Part shown: positions 4,777 to 7,693 of the stretch, in pieces
How the letters are laid out: every line of letters begins with the position of its first letter
Numbering within the stretch: the stretch's first letter is position 1
From: Cyanobacteriota bacterium
GTDB taxonomy: Bacteria > Cyanobacteriota > Cyanobacteriia > Phormidesmidales > Phormidesmidaceae
Length of the DNA stretch: 7,693 bases
Assembly (NCBI GenBank): GCA_027483425.1
Contig: JAIXUR010000275.1
Coordinates: forward strand, 1 to 7,693
Reading direction: 5' to 3'
Made by a program: the position numbers and the translations under genes
Notes under the pieces: model-generated
Told to the model about the DNA's origin: nothing
Databases searched by the model: none
The model's input: only the letters and a program-made list of their open reading frames with translations

Positions 4777-6707
4777 GGTGCCTTGACCCGCTGGACATCT
4801 TCGGCCCGCTGGACAATGCCGATAAACGCATCCTCTAGGGAAAAGGGTATGGGCCGGGTCGACTGCACCGGAATGTCGGCCTCCTGGAGCCACCGCTGGA
4901 CCGCGATCAGGTCGCGATCGGGGTCGTCGAGCACCAGGTGGAGGCGATCGCCAAAAATAGACACCCGCCAGGGGGCCAGCCGCTGCTTCAGCAGGTTGGA
5001 GGCCGCCTGGGTTTGCCTCGACACCAGCTCGATCAGCTGCCCCGGCTGGCTGGCCTTGATCTGGCTGGGCGACCCCTGGGCGACGATCGCCCCGGCCACC
5101 ATAAAGGCCATGGTGTTGCAGTTTTCGGCCTCCTCCAGGTAGTGGGTAGTTACCAAAATGGCGGTGCCACGCTGGGCAAAATCGCGAATGAGCCGCCAAA
5201 ACTGCCGCCGCGCCAGGGGGTCAACGCCGGAGGTGGGCTCGTCTAAAAACAAAATATCGGGCTCGTGCATCACCGAGGCCCCAAAGGAGACCCGCTGCTT
5301 CCAGCCCCCCGGCAGGCTGCCCGTCAGCCGATTTTCCTGGCCCACCAGGCCGCAGGTTTCAAGCACCCAGTCGATTTTTTCGCGCTGCAGTGGCTTGGGC
5401 ACGCCGTAGACGCCGCCGTAAAACTCCAGGTTTTGGCGAATCGTCAGGTCATCGTAGAGGGTAAATTTTTGGCTCATGTAGCCAATGCGCGATCGCACCT
5501 CCGAGCGATCCAGGCGGCTGGTTTCCCCCGCCAGCTCAATCTCGCCGCCGCTGGCGGGCAGCAGCCCGCACAACATTTTAATGGTGGTGGTTTTGCCGGC
5601 CCCGTTGGCCCCCAGCAGGCCATAAATTTCGCCGTAGTGGACGGTCATGTCGACCCCCCGCACCGCCTGAAAATCACCAAAGGTCTTCTGGAGCTGACGG
5701 GTTGCAATGGCGATACCTCCCTTGTCTTGGCCCGAGCGGCCAGTGGGAAACGCCAGATCCGCCGGGTCAAGCCCCTGCTGGCGCAGGCGGTTGACGAAGA
5801 CATTTTCCAGGGTGGGCTGATCCAGGCGCAGGTCACTGAGGTGTAGATCGTTGTGGGCCAGCACGGCACGAATCTGGGCCTGGCCCTGCTCGGCGTCGGT
5901 CACCATCACATCCAGGCGATCGCCAAAGGTCTGAATATCGACAATCGCCCCACCGCTCTGGTGCAACACCGCCTCGGCCTGGCCCAGGGGCTCGGCCCGC
6001 ACCTCAATGCGCCGCAGGCCCAGGCTGTCCCGCAGATCTTGCAGGGTGCCAATCTGCTGAATATCTCCGGCATAGATCAACGCAATGCGGTGGCAGCGCT
6101 CCGCCTCATCCAGGTAGGGGGTGGCGACAATCACCGTGACCCCGTCCGCCGCCACCGCCGCCAGCAAATCCCAAAATTCTCGCCGCGACACCGGGTCAAC
6201 CCCCGTGGTGGGCTCGTCCAGCAGCAAAATCTTTGGCCCCGAGATCAGGGCACAGCAGAGGGCCAGCTTTTGCTTCATGCCACCGGAGAGCTGCCCGGCC
6301 AGGCGATCGCGAAAGCGATCCAGATCCACCCGCTGCAGCAGGGAGCGGGCCTGGGCCTCAAACCTGGCCGCCGGTACCCGCCGCAGCCCCGCACTGTAGC
6401 GCAGGTTTTCGAGAATACTGAGGTCGGGGTAGAGGGAAAATTTTTGGGTGACGTAGCCCAGGTTCAGCCGGGCCAGACGCGGCTCCTTGCCCAGCACCCT
6501 CACCTCTCCGGCGGTGGCGGCCATCACCCCCGCGAGAATCTGAAAGGTGGTGGTTTTGCCCGCGCCATCGGGGCCAATCAGGCCAAAGATTTCGCCGGGC
6601 TGCACCGCAAATTCAATGCCCTTGAGGGCCTCCACCGCACCGTAGCGCTTGCGCAGGTGGGCCACGGCGATCGCGGCCTCAGGTCGAGGAGGGGCGATCG
6701 CGGTCAT
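4773..6707 (-). CDS. Double-NBD ABC ATPase, YbhF-like (644 aa)
   Basis: This is the cytosolic ATPase that powers the exporter, with two complete nucleotide-binding domains fused in one chain. NBD1 (about 11-230) shows Walker A GPDGAGKT (45-52), Q-loop Gln88, signature LSGGM (140-144), Walker B ILLLDE (160-165) and D-loop VDP. The usual H-loop His is Pro197 (ATPYLDEAE). NBD2 (about 331-550) shows Walker A GANGAGKT (366-373), Gln413, signature LPGGW (465-469), Walker B ILFLDE (485-490) and H-loop His522 (THYLEEAE). Each half ends with a family-typical tail (LENVFVNRL about 300; LEDAFIGIV about 624). Because composite sites pair one domain's Walker motifs with the other's signature, the NBD1 Walker site is probably degenerate and the NBD2 Walker site consensus. 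The gene overlaps both neighbours by ATGA. E. coli RbbA also has two NBDs but is fused to its permease; here the permeases are separate, as in YbhF. The N-terminal half is NBD1 directly, with no membrane segment. Confidence 0.96.
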   Translation of the reverse strand: MTAIAPPRPEAAIAVAHLRKRYGAVEALKGIEFAVQPGEIFGLIGPDGAGKTTTFQILAGVMAATAGEVRVLGKEPRLARLNLGYVTQKFSLYPDLSILENLRYSAGLRRVPAARFEAQARSLLQRVDLDRFRDRLAGQLSGGMKQKLALCCALISGPKILLLDEPTTGVDPVSRREFWDLLAAVAADGVTVIVATPYLDEAERCHRIALIYAGDIQQIGTLQDLRDSLGLRRIEVRAEPLGQAEAVLHQSGGAIVDIQTFGDRLDVMVTDAEQGQAQIRAVLAHNDLHLSDLRLDQPTLENVFVNRLRQQGLDPADLAFPTGRSGQDKGGIAIATRQLQKTFGDFQAVRGVDMTVHYGEIYGLLGANGAGKTTTIKMLCGLLPASGGEIELAGETSRLDRSEVRSRIGYMSQKFTLYDDLTIRQNLEFYGGVYGVPKPLQREKIDWVLETCGLVGQENRLTGSLPGGWKQRVSFGASVMHEPDILFLDEPTSGVDPLARRQFWRLIRDFAQRGTAILVTTHYLEEAENCNTMAFMVAGAIVAQGSPSQIKASQPGQLIELVSRQTQAASNLLKQRLAPWRVSIFGDRLHLVLDDPDRDLIAVQRWLQEADIPVQSTRPIPFSLEDAFIGIVQRAEDVQRVKAP

Positions 6708-7693
6708 GGCTGTGCCCCCGCCCCATCCAGCAGAATCTCGCCATCGGCGGGCATACCCGGCTTGGCAAAGCCCTCCGGATTCTCCAGGGTGAGCTTGAGC
6801 CCAAACACCTGGGCCACCCGATCGTCTTTGAAATAGATATTTTCCGGCGTAAACGACGCCTCGGCATCCACCGCCGCCACCGTGGCAGCCAGGGGCTGAT
6901 CGGGGGCCGAGTCTAAAAAGACCTGGGCCGACTGACCCACCCGCACCTGACCCACCTCACCCTGGGGTATGTAGCCCCGCAGATACACCTGATTGAGGTC
7001 CACCACGGTCAGCACCGTAGCCCCCGGCGCAATCACCTCCCCTGGCTCCGTCGTGCGGGTTACCACCACCCCCGCGATCGGGCTTTTAATCAGTAAATCG
7101 TCCTGCCGCGCCGCAATCTCGGCCTGGACCGCCTGGGCCTGCTTGAGGTTGGCCTCGGCTCCGGCCAGCTGGGCCCGAGCCTGGTTCTGCTGAGTTTTCA
7201 GCCGCTCCACCTGGGCCGTGCGAATCTCCGGGTTGAACTCGGTGGTTTGGGCCTGGGTCAAGGCCCCCTGGCTAGCGCTGACCTGCTGCTGGGCCGCCGC
7301 CACCGCCGCCTGCCGTGCCGTCAGCGTGGCCTGGGTGGTTTCAACCTGGGTTTGGGCCTGGTCAAGCTGCTGCTGGGAGATGGCACCCTGGGCCGCCAGG
7401 GCCGCGAAGCGATCGCGATCGATCTGCGCCAACCCCAGTGCCGACTGCGACTCTTGCACCCTAGCCTCGGCCTCGGCCAATTGTGCCTGGGCGGCCGCCA
7501 CCGAGGCCGTCGACTGGCTGACCCGGCCCGCCGCTTCTCCCTGGGACTGTTGCAGGGTCAGCTGGGCCTCCTGAATTTGACTCTCCACCACCGACACCTG
7601 CATCTGGGCCTGGTTGACCAGCTGCTGGGCGGCGGTCACCTGGGCCTGGACCGCCTCGAGCTGGGCCTGGAGCTCCGCATCGTCGAGGCGGGC
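6704..7693 (-). CDS. HlyD/AcrA-type membrane fusion protein, YbhG-like, N-terminus missing
   Basis: This is the periplasmic adaptor that links the inner-membrane exporter to an outer-membrane channel. The reading frame stays open to the right edge, so the start lies outside; 329 residues are visible. The first ones (ARLDDAELQAQL) are the usual end of the first lipoyl half after the N-terminal membrane anchor. The GTG at 7639 is therefore only an internal codon. A long Ala/Gln-rich coiled-coil hairpin runs from about 1 to 200. The second lipoyl half follows (LIKSPIAGVVVTRTTEPGEVI, about 201-221), then a beta-barrel (YLRGYIP..EVGQVRVGQ) and a C-terminal part with SFTPENIYFKDDRVAQVF and KPGMPADGEI, both typical of the YbhG/YhiI group. 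The tip of the hairpin carries Arg95-x3-Leu99-x6-Ser106, the pattern known in AcrA for TolC contact. It overlaps the ATPase start by ATGA. The missing part is probably 40-90 residues. Confidence 0.93.
   Translation of the reverse strand, partial: ARLDDAELQAQLEAVQAQVTAAQQLVNQAQMQVSVVESQIQEAQLTLQQSQGEAAGRVSQSTASVAAAQAQLAEAEARVQESQSALGLAQIDRDRFAALAAQGAISQQQLDQAQTQVETTQATLTARQAAVAAAQQQVSASQGALTQAQTTEFNPEIRTAQVERLKTQQNQARAQLAGAEANLKQAQAVQAEIAARQDDLLIKSPIAGVVVTRTTEPGEVIAPGATVLTVVDLNQVYLRGYIPQGEVGQVRVGQSAQVFLDSAPDQPLAATVAAVDAEASFTPENIYFKDDRVAQVFGLKLTLENPEGFAKPGMPADGEILLDGAGAQP

Larger units (their letters stand above)
99..7416. repeat. Dispersed HIP1 octamers (GCGATCGC)
   Basis: The palindrome GCGATCGC occurs about 20 times by eye, spread through genes and gaps on both sides of the window. 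Examples lie at 99-106, 165-172, 297-304, 833-840, 1721-1728 and 7409-7416. One copy at 2669-2684 is extended to a perfect 16-base palindrome (GGGGGCGATCGCCCCC). HIP1 over-representation is a known feature of many cyanobacterial genomes. Its even presence across all genes suggests they are long-term residents of the genome. Confidence 0.88.

Noticed and set aside
4777..5199. Upstream extension of the first permease frame (141 extra codons)
   Set aside because: It lies entirely inside the ATPase gene in another frame, has Pro/Arg/Gly-rich shadow composition, and the family N-terminus plus ATGA overlap place the start at 4776.
5853..6836. Long plus-strand open frame (327 codons) opposite the ATPase
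   Set aside because: It is antisense to clear NBD motifs, rich in Gln/His/Gly/Arg as expected from reversed GC-rich coding sequence, and shows no domain or start signal.
7637..7639. GTG as the true start of the membrane fusion protein
   Set aside because: The frame stays open to the window edge and the upstream residues ARLDDAELQAQL are conserved adaptor sequence, so the gene is truncated by the window.

Overview
The window is GC-rich DNA from a cyanobacterium. The clearest sign is the octamer GCGATCGC (HIP1), which I count about 20 times by eye, far above chance. Short tandem heptamer and pentamer repeats and generally weak Shine-Dalgarno sites agree with this. A filamentous Leptolyngbya/Phormidium-like lineage is plausible, but the sequence does not prove it.

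Right part (2474 to the right edge, minus strand): a four-gene ABC exporter operon, transcribed from beyond the right edge leftward. The order is a HlyD/AcrA-type membrane fusion protein (N-terminus cut off by the window), a double-NBD ATPase, a first ABC-2 permease and a second ABC-2 permease. This order and architecture match the Escherichia coli ybhG-ybhF-ybhS-ybhR operon. The first three genes are joined by two ATGA stop/start overlaps. The last gene is separated by 65 bases that hold a heptamer repeat and a G-rich tract. The adaptor keeps an R-x3-L-x6-S hairpin-tip motif like that used for TolC docking, so the four genes probably make an inner-membrane and periplasmic exporter that uses a TolC-family outer-membrane channel encoded elsewhere. 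The fused ATPase appears asymmetric, with one consensus and one degenerate composite ATP site.

Middle (1799-2467, plus strand): one small polytopic membrane protein of unknown function, resembling the DUF6962-type family. It is convergent with the exporter operon, with only 6 bases between the stop codons.

Left part (68-1614, minus strand): a MerR-family regulator (YyaN/AdhR-like) followed 158 bases later by an NADPH-dependent aldo/keto reductase. The merR promoter has a MerR-type layout: a near-perfect dyad in a 19-base spacer between a good -35 and a weak -10. The pair looks like an autoregulated aldehyde/carbonyl detoxification module. The gap before the reductase holds a TTGGG repeat that also fits a G-quadruplex pattern.

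Bases 1-67 hold nothing I can support. No tRNA, rRNA, CRISPR array, insertion sequence or phage gene is visible, and no intergenic gap exceeds 300 bases. I do not see a clearly new biological system here. The points most worth checking are the asymmetric ATPase, the two G-quadruplex/repeat tracts at gene starts, and the unassigned membrane protein.
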